Source of the DNA: Trachipleistophora hominis
Taxonomy: Eukaryota; Microsporidia; Pleistophoridae
DNA: 20,976 nt
Direction of reading: 5' to 3'
Assembly (NCBI GenBank): GCA_000316135.1
Contig: JH993813.1
Location: forward strand, 1-20,976
The notes beneath the pieces are model-generated. The model searched no databases, was not told the origin of the DNA, and was given only the letters and a program-made list of their open reading frames with translations. A program made the position numbers and the translations under genes. Each line of letters begins with the position of its first letter. The stretch's first letter is position 1. Shown one piece after another: positions 10,200 through 19,711 of this stretch.

Positions 10200-11050
10200 G
10201 TCGAAATGAAAAGTATGCCCGGGGACGGACAACAACCTCTACGTGATCCTGGATGAAAACGCGCAGTTTGGTCGTGCTACGCGGCTAATGTTGCCTGCCG
10301 GTTAGCTTAAGAGTGCACGGCTTGCTCTCAGCCGTTCATCTCGGACATCTGTTGGGAGAGCTAGCAGCCTTAGGCCGGCCCTCGTATCGAATCGAGGTCT
10401 ATCGTGTCGGTCGGCAGACTCCGACTGACCAGTGATCACTAGCACGCTCGTAATACGGGCATCGTATCCTTGAGCATTGACATCATGTTCAGAGGATGAA
10501 AAAGCCATTCTGCCGATACAGGGTGATGAACAAGCCTACCATGCAGGCACAGACCGTCCTATACGGTCTAGGAATGACACACTCGCATGTCACCAGGTTG
10601 TCAATAGTGTGGAGCGGGCACCTTTGGCAACGAAAATGTCCACGTTGCGGATTCTGAGATCCTTCTTGCAAGGCTTATAATGTGCAAGGAGGTAGGTGAT
10701 AGGCTCTGACGTTTTACAGCTGTTAATGGAAAGAAAGTCTCATACTAAGATCAAAGTATGCGACTTTGTGTATAGTGTGATAATTTCAACGTGCATATCC
10801 CAAGGTAGGAGTAGCTTGGGCGCTCCTAGAAGGGGGGATGGTGGTATATTGTCAGCATACTGCTGAAGTCCTTGTTGCGCTATCCAATATCACTTCAATC
10901 TACGTCTATGGTTCGCTGAACAAAATTCAGGTCTCAACTATGTGGAACGTGTTTGCTTGGTGAGCTTTATTGTGCCTCCAGGAACCAAAGGTCAGTAGCT
11001 ATGGTCTCAGACCCCAGCGGGCCAAAAAAGAGTTATTGTTTTCTGCCGTT
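10200..11050 (-). pseudogene. Possible decayed non-LTR retrotransposon fragment
   Basis: This block is visibly richer in GC than its surroundings, so its origin probably differs. On the minus strand, with frame changes, it gives CQRCPLHTIDNLVT (about 10629-10586), then NGF and SSSEHD (about 10515-10475) and YDARITSVLV (about 10470-10440). Their order and spacing recall, from memory, the C-terminal part of LINE reverse-transcriptase proteins seen in microsporidia (a Cys pair, a T-[IV]-D-[HN]-L-x-T block, a YGF..SS block and a VDTRIT-type block). No YxDD catalytic motif was found. Many stops and shifts show it is not functional. The similarity is weak and untested; it could be unrelated GC-rich DNA. 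Confidence 0.3.
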
Positions 11051-11642
11051 GATAATGAGGAAGCTGAAAGGATATGTTTGTAACGATAATGGTAATGAGG
11101 TGGAAGGTTAATCATCGGATTGTTTCAATAAAGCGCTTTCAATCTAGAAAAAAGTAAAAAATTATCATAACTGGCTGTAACCATGGAATGTGGTATCCAT
11201 GAAGATATGATTTTTGAGCTTAATGTTTTCCGTTATAGATAAATTTGAGGTTACGCATGGTATTCTATTGATAAATTTTATTCAAACACTTTTTAAAACA
11301 TAATTTTAATTGGTGTTTTTGCCAATTTTAGTCGTTTACGAATAAATATAAACGTTTGTATAGCTATCAATGATCAGAATAACAGGTTAAATAATTCAAC
11401 GAGAAGAAAAAGTACATATGGTCAACTTCTTTCTATTTGAAAGACAATAATTACACTGGTTCGTGTTTTCCCAGAAAAAGATCTTCTTTGGCGATGCCAC
11501 GCTATCAGAAATAATTTTTATTTTTTCTAGCCACAAGTCATGTTGTTTATCTCTCCATACATCTCACAACACAAATACATGTTCTATCCATCGGACGCAA
11601 TCAAGATCACTGCTTTCTTTTCATTTGTAATTTTTATATTTT

Positions 11643-11649
11643 GGCCTTG
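11643..11649 (+). promoter_or_regulatory. GGCCTTG motif just before ATG 11650
   Basis: GGCCTTG immediately precedes the ATG, resembling the CCTT-type motifs before SMC5 (GCCCTT) and eL42 (GCCCCTT). It favours 11650 over the in-frame TTG at 11641. Confidence 0.35.
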
Positions 11650-12405
11650 ATGATTTTTGAATATTCACTAGAATTTCGCAAACTATACTTCTATAGCTTT
11701 GTGAATGCAGACGGATTAATACCAGAAAGATTTAAAGTGATTCACGTAGAAACCAGCGGAAATATCGTGATTTATACGATTGAAAGGGAATATGTAATCA
11801 GCGAACAATTAATAGTTGATTTAGCATCACATATTAAAGAAATCTACTGTAGTTGCAATAAGACCATCAACTATCAGAGTTTAAGTTTACTTCCATCTCA
11901 CAACTGGCACGAATACATCGATTTATGGTCATGTCATAATTCAGAATTCAAATCTACGCTCAATTTTACGCCAAAGGCTAGGAAGAATTGCATTATATTG
12001 GGCTCATTCTTTATGATATCAGATAAGCATATATATTGCTGTAAATGCTACAAGGACCGAATATTTTATAACGAGGTTAACATGAGTATCTCCAATGATG
12101 ATATTATATATATGGCGTTTTGCAAATATTTTGAGAGCAATACTTATTTTTACATCAATGAAAGAACAGAAATTATACTATTCGGAAAAAGTTACATTGG
12201 TGACACGAAAAATGGCCGGATGTATCCTGCACTTAAAGTAGGGTTTAAAAGCGTGAAAAGTATCGAAAGAGAAAGCGAACTAATGAACGATTTCTTCCGG
12301 AAGAGAATATTCCATATCATGGAGAAAAACAAAATTGATATTAAAATATTGGATTATGATATTTCATTCATTCCAAAAAGTACCCCGGCAAAAGTTATGC
12401 TATAA
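11650..12405 (+). CDS. UBE3D/HECT_2-like protein (putative)
   Basis: This intact 251-residue protein carries PSHNWHEYIDLWSCH (82-96). It closely resembles the P-S-x-x-W-x-E-x-x-D-x-W-x-C-H signature that I associate with the HECT_2 family (human UBE3D, yeast Ipa1). Upstream Cys67/Cys69 (YCSCN) match the position of the family's Cys pair, and Cys130/131/133 (IYCCKC) provide more potential metal ligands. In fungi and animals this family supports mRNA 3'-end processing through the cleavage-polyadenylation nuclease, and UBE3D was described as an E3 ligase; that role here is inference from one motif. No signal peptide or membrane segment is seen. It converges on the acyltransferase gene with 114 bp between stops, and AATAAA lies about 25 nt after its stop. 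The ATG at 11650 is preferred to TTG 11641. It is shorter than the usual family members. Confidence 0.55.
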   Translation: MIFEYSLEFRKLYFYSFVNADGLIPERFKVIHVETSGNIVIYTIEREYVISEQLIVDLASHIKEIYCSCNKTINYQSLSLLPSHNWHEYIDLWSCHNSEFKSTLNFTPKARKNCIILGSFFMISDKHIYCCKCYKDRIFYNEVNMSISNDDIIYMAFCKYFESNTYFYINERTEIILFGKSYIGDTKNGRMYPALKVGFKSVKSIERESELMNDFFRKRIFHIMEKNKIDIKILDYDISFIPKSTPAKVML

Positions 12406-12519
12406 GACAACATTAGCAGCTTTTGGTGAATAAATTGATTTATAACAGCAACCAGTCATTTTAAAATATGATAACATTTTTAGTTCCTGTGCATTCCATA
12501 TATCATAATAAAACTGTTT

Positions 12520-13593
12520 TTAATAAAGTAACCACTTGGCGGCCATACTAACCAAATAAATCATTCCTATTGTCCAAACCGTGAAGTAAAGCAGGTACAG
12601 CAAATTTCGATGTCTTATTAATGTGATCTCAATAAAATCGTAGTTTCCTGATTTTATCTTAGCGAACTTTTTAGTAAAATCGTTCACATCTTCAATCGAT
12701 TTAAATAATTGGCAGCTTTGCTTGTACTTCTCGATCAGTATTTCCTTCTTTTCGAATATTTCGTAGAGCCAGTCCTTAGAGGTGACATTATTCATAAAAT
12801 CTACAAGAAAGAAAAATCCTATTTTACCAACGTTGCGGAAGTACACGTCTGTGTACGTGAATGTTTTTTGAGGATACTGGTAGTATGGCCTTACGAATAG
12901 CGTCACGTCTATAATACCCTCCATGGTATCCTTTAACTCGTTATATATCATGTTTGTTCCGGATGTACGTGGTATCAATACATTCTGAGGCGAAAAACTG
13001 GTATCTCTCAACTTAACATTCATTTTCTGTGAGTAAGTTATTGATTTGCTGTGCGTACTCGGGACTAAAATTGTTCCCTCGGGAAAAATTAAGAAAAACA
13101 ACTTACTTTTCGTGTGTAAATAATTCAACGATTTCTTTAGCGTATTCAAATCCTCGCTCCAGCTCCTTTTGATAAATACGTAACCGAACGCTTTCATGGC
13201 ACTTCCAAATATTGGTATCTGTGCGAGCGAGCTCTTCACGAGTATACACACATCCCTGTACATGTCGAATTTCTGGAGGACTATCAATATTATTAGCCAA
13301 TCATAGTTTGTTTGATGATTAGATATTACTAAACAGCGCTTTTTCTGCAGTATTTGCTTGTTATAGGCCACGTAAACAGGGTGTGGGAAAAAAATACACC
13401 CGTAAGCGATTGTCAAATGGAGCCATTCACATTTCTGCCATGCTACAATTTTCTGACGAATACCTGGAAAAGGTAGTATCAGCTTCAGAAAACCACAGAC
13501 TACAAATCCAACTGTTACACTGGTTATATAAACTATCGATGCAAGTGGAATAACAACATATTTTTTTAGAGCGTTGAAAAGTAGCATCGTCAT
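12520..13593 (-). CDS. LCLAT1/AGPAT-like acyltransferase, copy 1
   Basis: This 357-residue membrane enzyme of the PlsC superfamily would move an acyl chain from acyl-CoA to a lysophospholipid such as lysophosphatidic acid, at the ER. All four blocks are present: NHQTNYD (His93, Asp98) for catalysis, GYVFIKRSW (137-145), FPEGT (170-174), and LIPR (206-209). Hydrophobic segments at about 12-40 and 327-350 suggest anchors at both ends. Length and C-terminal extension fit the LCLAT1/AGPAT3-5 branch better than the shorter classical AGPATs. The ATG at 13593 is chosen because a GGGGGTCC motif sits a few bases upstream (13597-13604). It is paralogous to the 19712 gene: the segment FFPHPVYVAYNK and the NH-x4-D block are nearly shared. 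Substrate is not readable from sequence. Confidence 0.88.
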   Translation of the reverse strand: MTMLLFNALKKYVVIPLASIVYITSVTVGFVVCGFLKLILPFPGIRQKIVAWQKCEWLHLTIAYGCIFFPHPVYVAYNKQILQKKRCLVISNHQTNYDWLIILIVLQKFDMYRDVCILVKSSLAQIPIFGSAMKAFGYVFIKRSWSEDLNTLKKSLNYLHTKSKLFFLIFPEGTILVPSTHSKSITYSQKMNVKLRDTSFSPQNVLIPRTSGTNMIYNELKDTMEGIIDVTLFVRPYYQYPQKTFTYTDVYFRNVGKIGFFFLVDFMNNVTSKDWLYEIFEKKEILIEKYKQSCQLFKSIEDVNDFTKKFAKIKSGNYDFIEITLIRHRNLLYLLYFTVWTIGMIYLVSMAAKWLLY

Positions 13594-13596
13594 TAA

Positions 13597-13609
13597 GGAC
13601 CCCCGCCCA
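13597..13609 (-). promoter_or_regulatory. G-rich start-proximal motif of acyltransferase 1
   Basis: Minus-strand GGGCGGGGGTCC lies 3 nt before the ATG at 13593. It is a GGG-type version of the motif seen at the other starts here and is conspicuous in otherwise AT-rich DNA. Confidence 0.5.
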
Positions 13610-14747
13610 GTTTAATAAATAAATGTGGCAATCCAAAGCGTAGATCAGAAGATGATACAGATTTTATTCAAATCAGCAACAATAATATGTAAATAATGTC
13701 TAAATTATAAAACAAACTGTATCAGGTACAACCAAAGCTGAAAAATTAATTTCTTTGGATATATGAGCAGATTTGGTTTAATTAAAGCACAAATTTATCA
13801 AATTATAAGATACATTCCATGTCATGTTATAGCTTATTTTATCCATTTAACTATTTCGTTAAAAACATTTAATTTACTGGTGATCATTACAAGAAAAGAA
13901 ATTGAATGTTTTTGGAAAGTAGGATCTGTCAAATCGTGAAACAGGTATTGTTAGTAATACAAACGAACAAAATATTGTTTTCATATGCGCCGTATTTATA
14001 ATCGAAATTAATACTACGGTTGCAAGCATTTAATTAATACGGGCTTGCTCGGCTATTACAATATGTTGAATTCATTAATAAAAGATGAGGATTCAAAAAC
14101 AAAACATGTTTATAAAAGAAGGTCTGTGACACGAAAACGATCTAAACATATCAAAACAGGCAAAGAGTTACATTAACATGTTAAATTTAACTGTTTCATA
14201 TTGCTAACTCTTGCTGTATAAGATATCCGTGATAGGATATAGTTTGTTAGCAGGTACCGTTTCAACAAATAAAGAATAAAAATGGTTCCAAGTCTGTATG
14301 AAACTAGTACTGTTGTATCTATTTGACTCGTCAAAGATTCATCTATTGATTGTTTTTCTGACAAACAAACCTTTTCTCTTCTGTTTATTTTCGTAGTTTA
14401 TACAAATTATATTTCCCTTTAATATTTAATCGAAGTTAAATCGTAAAATTTAACTATATTTGCATACGGACAGTGTATTTTACAGTGCTTTCTTATCGGT
14501 TATTTGATCGTTGCTATAATAGCACAACCGGTGCAGTTTCTGTATAGTTTATCATAACTACGAAACAATGCTTAGTTTTTTATTACCAGATCAAGCTCTT
14601 ATTAGCCATGTAAACTGATATATTGAAGATTCTCCAACAACAAGTAGATTTAACATTCTCGATCTCTCATATAGCGGATCATAGTTTACTCTAATTTTGT
14701 ATTTGTCCCTGCTAATACAAATCATTGGAAAAACTACGAATTAACGG
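13610..14747. other. AT-rich spacer between divergent genes
   Basis: No gene or RNA recognised. The stretch presumably holds divergent upstream sequence for the acyltransferase (minus) and SMC5 (plus). The frame at 14173-14364 (minus) has no support beyond being open. Confidence 0.5.
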
Positions 14748-14754
14748 AGCCCTT
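14748..14754 (+). promoter_or_regulatory. GCCCTT motif directly before SMC5 ATG
   Basis: GAGCCCTT abuts ATG 14755. This decides the start in favour of 14755 over the in-frame TTG at 14725. Confidence 0.45.
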
Positions 14755-17700
14755 ATGTACGAAGAATTCAGAGATGGCAGTATTATATCATTGCAGCTTC
14801 ATAATTTTCAGACCTATTCTGACGTTAAGTTTGATTTTCATCCAAGACTTAATTTTATTGCAGGTCCAAACGGTTCCGGAAAAAGTACCATAGCAAATGC
14901 CATAGCTTTCATTTTTGGAGGGAGCACGAAGGTGCTAAGTAAAGCAAAAGATCTCATGGACTTCATAAAATTTGACACGAACGACTCGTACATCGAGATA
15001 AAAATAAAATACACGGGTAAAGTTACAACGATACGGCGGGCACTAGTTCCCCTGAAAAACAGCTCATTATGGTTTCTCAATGGCTGTTCAACGCCATATA
15101 TAAAGATACAGCAAATGTATAATGAGCTAAAGATTAACATCAATAATATTTGTAATTACCTGCCACAAGAGAAAGTGGCAGAATTTACGCGATTCTCTCC
15201 CGAAGAGTTATTTAGAACGTTTATCGAGACGTATCACGAGCAGAATATCGTTGACAAAATAAATACGCTGATAGATATGGAAGGCTTCTACGACAGTCTG
15301 TCGGGAGATCTCGAGAAAATATTGTGCAATAAAATGGCTATTGAGAAAGTTATAAGCGGCATGTCCAGAGACATCGAAAAGGTAAAGGAAAAGAAGAGGC
15401 GGAGAAAAGGATAGAATTAATGAACAGCAAGAAGAAATGGTTGATTTACGAATTGGAGAAGAAGGAATATCTCATATTGAAAGCGAACTCAGTTAAAATA
15501 GAAGGAGAGATAAAAACGATACAGAAAGAAATGAGCGAGTATGATAATAAAATCAAAAGCAGCTCCGATAGTAAAGAGGCTAAGGATCACGCAAGAAAAT
15601 TGGCTGATATTAAACAAAATAACGTTGCTCTGGAGAGATTTGCTGAGAGAATTGAGAATTACATGCACGAGAAAGAAAAGATTAAGGTGGACCTCAAGTC
15701 GAATGAAAAGAAAAAAGAATGTGCACTGGAAAAAGTAGATGCGTTAGAAATGGAGAGACGCAACAACATAGAAAAGTTGGAAGGTTTTAAATTGCCTAGT
15801 AAGCCTTCAATGAGCGTTAATAAAGATTTTGATAAGATGGAGCAAGAAATGATGGAATTAAAGCAAGAGCTGGCAGAACTGTACAAGCAAGGATGTAAGA
15901 TTTCAAGTGAAGTAGAGGAATTGACCAGAAAGAAGAATCTCATCGTTGATATAGAACTAAGGAGACTTGAAATACTGAAAAATTACCACAAGGACACGTA
16001 TACAGCCGTGATGTGGTTGAGAAATAACAAGGATAAATTCCGAGATGAAATTATTGAGCCATGTATACTGAGCCTGTCGCTCAAAAACGCAAAATTTATA
16101 AACGAAATCGAGGGATTTCTTTCTTATCAGGCGTTAACATCATTTATCTGTAAAGATTTTCGTGACTTTGAATTGCTTATGAAAACGCTAAAAGACAAGA
16201 TGAAACTGGCCATAAACGCGTTGAATACAATTTCAAGGTTGATAAGGCCCCGTACACAAGAGAGTATATCAGAACGCTAGGGGTTTGACGGGTATCTTAT
16301 CGATTACGTGGATGATAGAAAAGAGGTTCTTGATTTCTTGTCGGCATTGCTCGATTTTTCGAGCATTCCTGTCACGAAAAACGACGTAGATGAAGTATCG
16401 ATCTTTAAAAAGACCAGTTTTGTGAAGATGGCCGTGAATAACACGTATCTGGCGATAAAGAAGAACAAGTATGATCACCGGGATTTTACAATAATAGAGA
16501 ATAAACTTCGGAAGGTGAACCTGTTTAACAAATTTACACCACACGATGAATTGGCCACTTTGGAAAAAAAATTAGAAGAAATTGAAGATAAGCGTGTTAG
16601 GAATCAGAGCGTGTATAAGGAGAAGCTGGAGAATGTTGAGAAATTAAAATCGTGTTTTCAGAAGATTCAGGCAACTAGAGATGAGGAAAAAAGAAAAATA
16701 TACGAGTATGAGCGAAAAGTGGCGCATAGAGAAAGACTCATCGATGAAATTAAGGACTTAGAGATTCAGCTGGAGAGGAGTAAAAGATCTTAGCGTGTTT
16801 GATACGCGACAAGTGCAGTTAAATGATATGATCTGTGATGTCGATGCAAAAATTAGGGCCGAGTTTGAAGACCTGAAATCGTTCACGACAGACACAGAAA
16901 TCATTTTTTTCAAACGGTAAAAGAAACGATGGCGATACAGGAGAAGTTGCGCTCGTTTATGGATGAAATAAGGAACTTGAAAATAAGGTTAGAGCTAGAC
17001 AAACACAAAATTGAGGAGCTCAACGTGCAAAAAGCTTTTCTTGACAAAGAAAGAGAAAATAAGAAAAGAAAAATTAGCAAAATCAAGACTGAGCTGGTGA
17101 AGTACACGACGGAACAGATGTCCTATGTCACGGAATTGCCGGAGGACATTGAATCGCTGGAGAAGCAAATTGCCTCGGAGCTAGCAAAGATAACATTTCT
17201 GAACGCGGACAAAAAGGTGCTTAAAGATTACAAGGAAAAAGAAAAGCTGCTGAACGATTTTCATCTAAAAGAGCTTGAAATGGAAAATAAGCGGAAGGTT
17301 TCTAATCAGGACATAAACAACCTCAGAGAAGACCTCATTAATAGTTTGAATGAGAAAGTGGCGGTTGTTAACGATAACTTTGCAAATTTTTTTCAGAAAC
17401 TGAGTTTTGATGGCAAAGTAGAGCTTGAAACAGAAAATATGAAAGCGTCTAAGTGGAAATTGAACATTCTTGTAAGATTTAGAAAGGAGGAGCAGATGCA
17501 ACAGCTGTGCTCATACATACAAAGCGGGGGTGAGCGCAGCGTTTCTACAATAATATTCCTTCTTTCACTTCTTGAGGCAACGCCTGCGCCGTTTCGGCTA
17601 GTTGATGAGATTAACCAGGGAATGGACTCTTACAACGAAAGAATCGTGCACAACCTCCTTGTCGATTTGATCAGGAATAAAAACTCGCCGCAGTTCTTCA

Positions 17701-17828
17701 TTGTAACACCGAAATTGGTTGACAATCTCAACTTTAATGACAGCATGCGCGTATTTATCATATATGCGGGAGAATTTGGTCGGATAGGAAACAAATTTGA
17801 AGAATGCAAGACCGCACTAATGCAATGA
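14755..17828 (+). CDS. SMC5: SMC5, Smc5/6 complex ATPase, with five one-base frame breaks
   Basis: This encodes Smc5, the nuclear ATPase that pairs with Smc6 in recombination and replication repair. Walker A GPNGSGKST is at residues 37-45. A coiled coil leads to a hinge (about 15990-16250) beginning with the SMC5-like VMWLRNNKDKF. A second coiled coil leads to the signature QSGGERSVST (about 17519-17548) and Walker B LVDEINQGMD (about 17598-17627). Five single-base shifts break it: missing A in 15389-15392, missing T near 16239-16240, extra G in 16280-16283, extra A in 16782-16785, missing T in 16904-16910. Allowing for them, the span is 1025 codons including the stop, close to the usual 1050-1100. 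All breaks fall in mononucleotide runs and both ATPase halves are preserved, so base-calling error is likelier than decay. Smc6 is not in the window. AATAAA lies about 70 nt after the stop. Confidence 0.9.
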
Positions 17829-18000
17829 ACACGTTTATGTCAAATCATCGCTCAACTGATCAATGATATACTGCTCAGCAGACAATAATGTACCACAAAA
17901 TAAAGATAAAAGTAAATTAATGATAATATGAACGTACGTATATTAAAAACACGTATGTTATTATTGGCAATGTTTATATCTTTGCAACCATTATAGCCGT

Positions 18001-18338
18001 TTAATAAACTAACGCCTCGCCCTTCACCTTCTTCTCTCCACCAAATTCTACGTGCTTCGCACGTCTGCATACTTTGAGCTCAACCTGCTTGCATTTCGTG
18101 CATTCCAGCTTCAGCACCAATTTCTTGGTTATTTTTGCCTTTCTCCTCAGTATTGGTTTGGTCTGGCCGTGACAACCCTTCTGCTTTCTTTTATATCTTC
18201 TTGCACCCTGTCGTCTCGGGTTTTCCTTGCCCTTTTTTGCAAGACTCTGCTTCTTTTCTTGATAGCAAGCACATTTTTTGCAGTATGTCCTTCTGGTCTT
18301 TGGAACGTTTACCTAATTAGAGCAAGTGCACTTACCAT
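18001..18338 (-). CDS. RPL42: 60S ribosomal protein eL42 (L44), spliced
   Basis: The gene is join of 18336-18338 (ATG only) and 18001-18312 on the minus strand, giving 104 residues against a usual 105-106. The protein opens [15 protein letters not shown]. Zinc-ribbon cysteines are Cys12/Cys15 and Cys72/Cys75. The conserved GQTKP at 50-54 is the loop that reaches the E-site tRNA end; its proline corresponds to the residue linked to cycloheximide sensitivity in yeast L42. Without splicing, translation meets a TAA after nine codons, so intron removal is obligatory. The gene converges with SMC5 (172 bp between stops). Its upstream GCCCCTT and AAATTT motifs match the pair described for microsporidian ribosomal-protein genes. 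The plus-strand frame at 18052-18435 is only its antisense shadow. Confidence 0.95.
18313..18335 (-). other. 23-nt spliceosomal mini-intron in eL42
   Basis: Directly after the ATG, the minus strand reads GTAAGT (donor), then nine bases, then CTAATTAG, where the branch-type CTAAT overlaps the acceptor TAG. Exon 2 starts GTAAACGTTCCA, giving V-N-V-P as in other eL42 proteins. The 23-nt length is at the lower limit known for microsporidian introns. Position immediately after the start codon is typical of their ribosomal-protein genes. Confidence 0.9.
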
Positions 18339-18341
18339 TTT

Positions 18342-18358
18342 ACAAGGGGCAAAAAAAA
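18342..18358 (-). promoter_or_regulatory. AAATTT and CCCC motifs upstream of eL42
   Basis: The minus strand reads AAATTTTTTTTGCCCC ending about 7 nt before the ATG. A CCC motif next to an AAATTT motif at the start is the arrangement reported for highly expressed ribosomal-protein genes of microsporidia. Confidence 0.6.
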
Positions 18359-19703
18359 TTTGCAAAAATATGGGGAAAGGGCGTAGAATAAAGGCTGTAT
18401 ACGGTGATCAGTCTCATGAATTTACATTCATGTAGTTATTTTATGTTTAGTATTGTAATGTTTAATATTTAATTTTAATATTGTGTTAATATTGTAATGT
18501 ATAGTGTTTGCCATTGAATACGGTAAAACCTTTGGATAACTACTAAAGTATAGAATAAGAGATGTTTTCGTTTTTTTGATTTATATCGGCAGCGTTTACG
18601 TGGAGTGTATAAAGGTGGTAATATGAGGAGATAGTTAAACTAATTTTTACTTGAAAATAAATTGGTAGCGTTATAAATAAAAACTAATGTTTTACTCACT
18701 ATAAAGAGCTTAATTATATAATACGTACAGTATAATACACCAGAATGTATAAAATATCTACGAAATGAAACGTTATTAAGTTTTGTTAAATCGATAACAT
18801 GAAACAGATAACCAAGAAATAGATGCTATCTGCGATTGCTAAAAAAAACAAACAATACGTTACATGTAAGAGAATCGTAGAATGTTGACAGATATTTAGT
18901 GGTATTTGATATGTAACCTTAATGATTGTGGACATTTAAAGACTACATACGCTAATCAATGGTTCTACGTGCTAGCTGTTTAATAAAAATGTATAGATGT
19001 AGATTTAATTGTTAATATTTGTTTAAGCTTAACATTCAAGTAACATTAAATGAAGCTGAGACCAATACGAATGAATAGATGCGTTTTGATACAATTTGAA
19101 TGAAACTAACAATAAAAATGTATAAATAGTTGCACTGATGTGGTAAGTGAAACGTTAAAATAGTTACGTATTTGTTGTTACTAATAATTTGCGACACAAC
19201 ACGGTCTCTCTATTCTTAAGAAGTAACACTATTCTAGAAAAAATTGATTGCTGGTTTGATAAGTACAGATAACACTAATTAAGTAATTAACGGTGTACTA
19301 TCAGATACAATTAAAATATTTAGTGTTAAATCATCAAAACTAAAGTATTTATTGATCCTAATGTCGTCTTGAAAAGAATAACTAACAATTTACATGTTCG
19401 GTTATGAGGCGACAATGAACGTATAAGAATAGAAAGCTGTCAACTAATCCTAAAGAAACGTGCTTTTGAGGAATAGTTTATTTGTGGTAGCAAATTAAAG
19501 AAATCTAATCAAAGATCGTGTATAAATGCTCATCATAACCATGGTCTTTATTAGTTTGTTAGTAGGTCATTACTCGCACTTAAACCAAAAATGTTACAGC
19601 GTCAGAATATGTCCAGCTGTCTAATCATTTCGCTTGTAAAAGACAAAACGCAATTACCAATGAGTCAGAAGTCTCTTTTAATTAAACTAAAAAAATAAAA
19701 CAC
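18359..19703. other. AT-rich spacer between eL42 and acyltransferase 2
   Basis: No gene or RNA recognised. There are short AT-rich near-repeats (TATTGTAATGT near 18452 and 18491; AATAAAAATGTATA near 18982 and 19110) with no evident function. Confidence 0.5.
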
Positions 19704-19711
19704 CAGGGGTA
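19704..19711 (+). promoter_or_regulatory. AGGGGTA motif directly before ATG 19712
   Basis: CAGGGGTA abuts the ATG and is the only G-rich run nearby. It supports 19712 rather than the out-of-frame ATG at 19717. Confidence 0.45.

Larger units (their letters stand above)
9707..11649. other. Spacer with a GC-rich island
   Basis: Apart from the possible retroelement relic (10200-11050), this is AT-rich DNA with no reading frame I would call a gene. The frames inside the island (10302-10508 and 10489-10671 minus; 10477-10680 plus) overlap one another and look like fragments of a decayed coding sequence. Confidence 0.5.

Noticed and set aside
10302..10680. Overlapping 60-68 codon frames treated as small genes
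   Set aside because: They overlap one another on both strands within the GC-rich island and look like fragments of a decayed longer sequence.
14725..14754. Upstream TTG start for SMC5
   Set aside because: The ATG at 14755 follows GCCCTT directly and the family's conserved region begins just after it.
15414..16929. SMC5 as four separate genes, or programmed frameshifting
   Set aside because: The parts join into one co-linear SMC5 with Walker A, hinge, signature and Walker B; five programmed shifts in one gene have no precedent I know.
18052..18435. 127-codon plus-strand reading frame
   Set aside because: It is antisense to eL42 and its intron; the minus strand gives a full conserved ribosomal protein, so this frame is a shadow.
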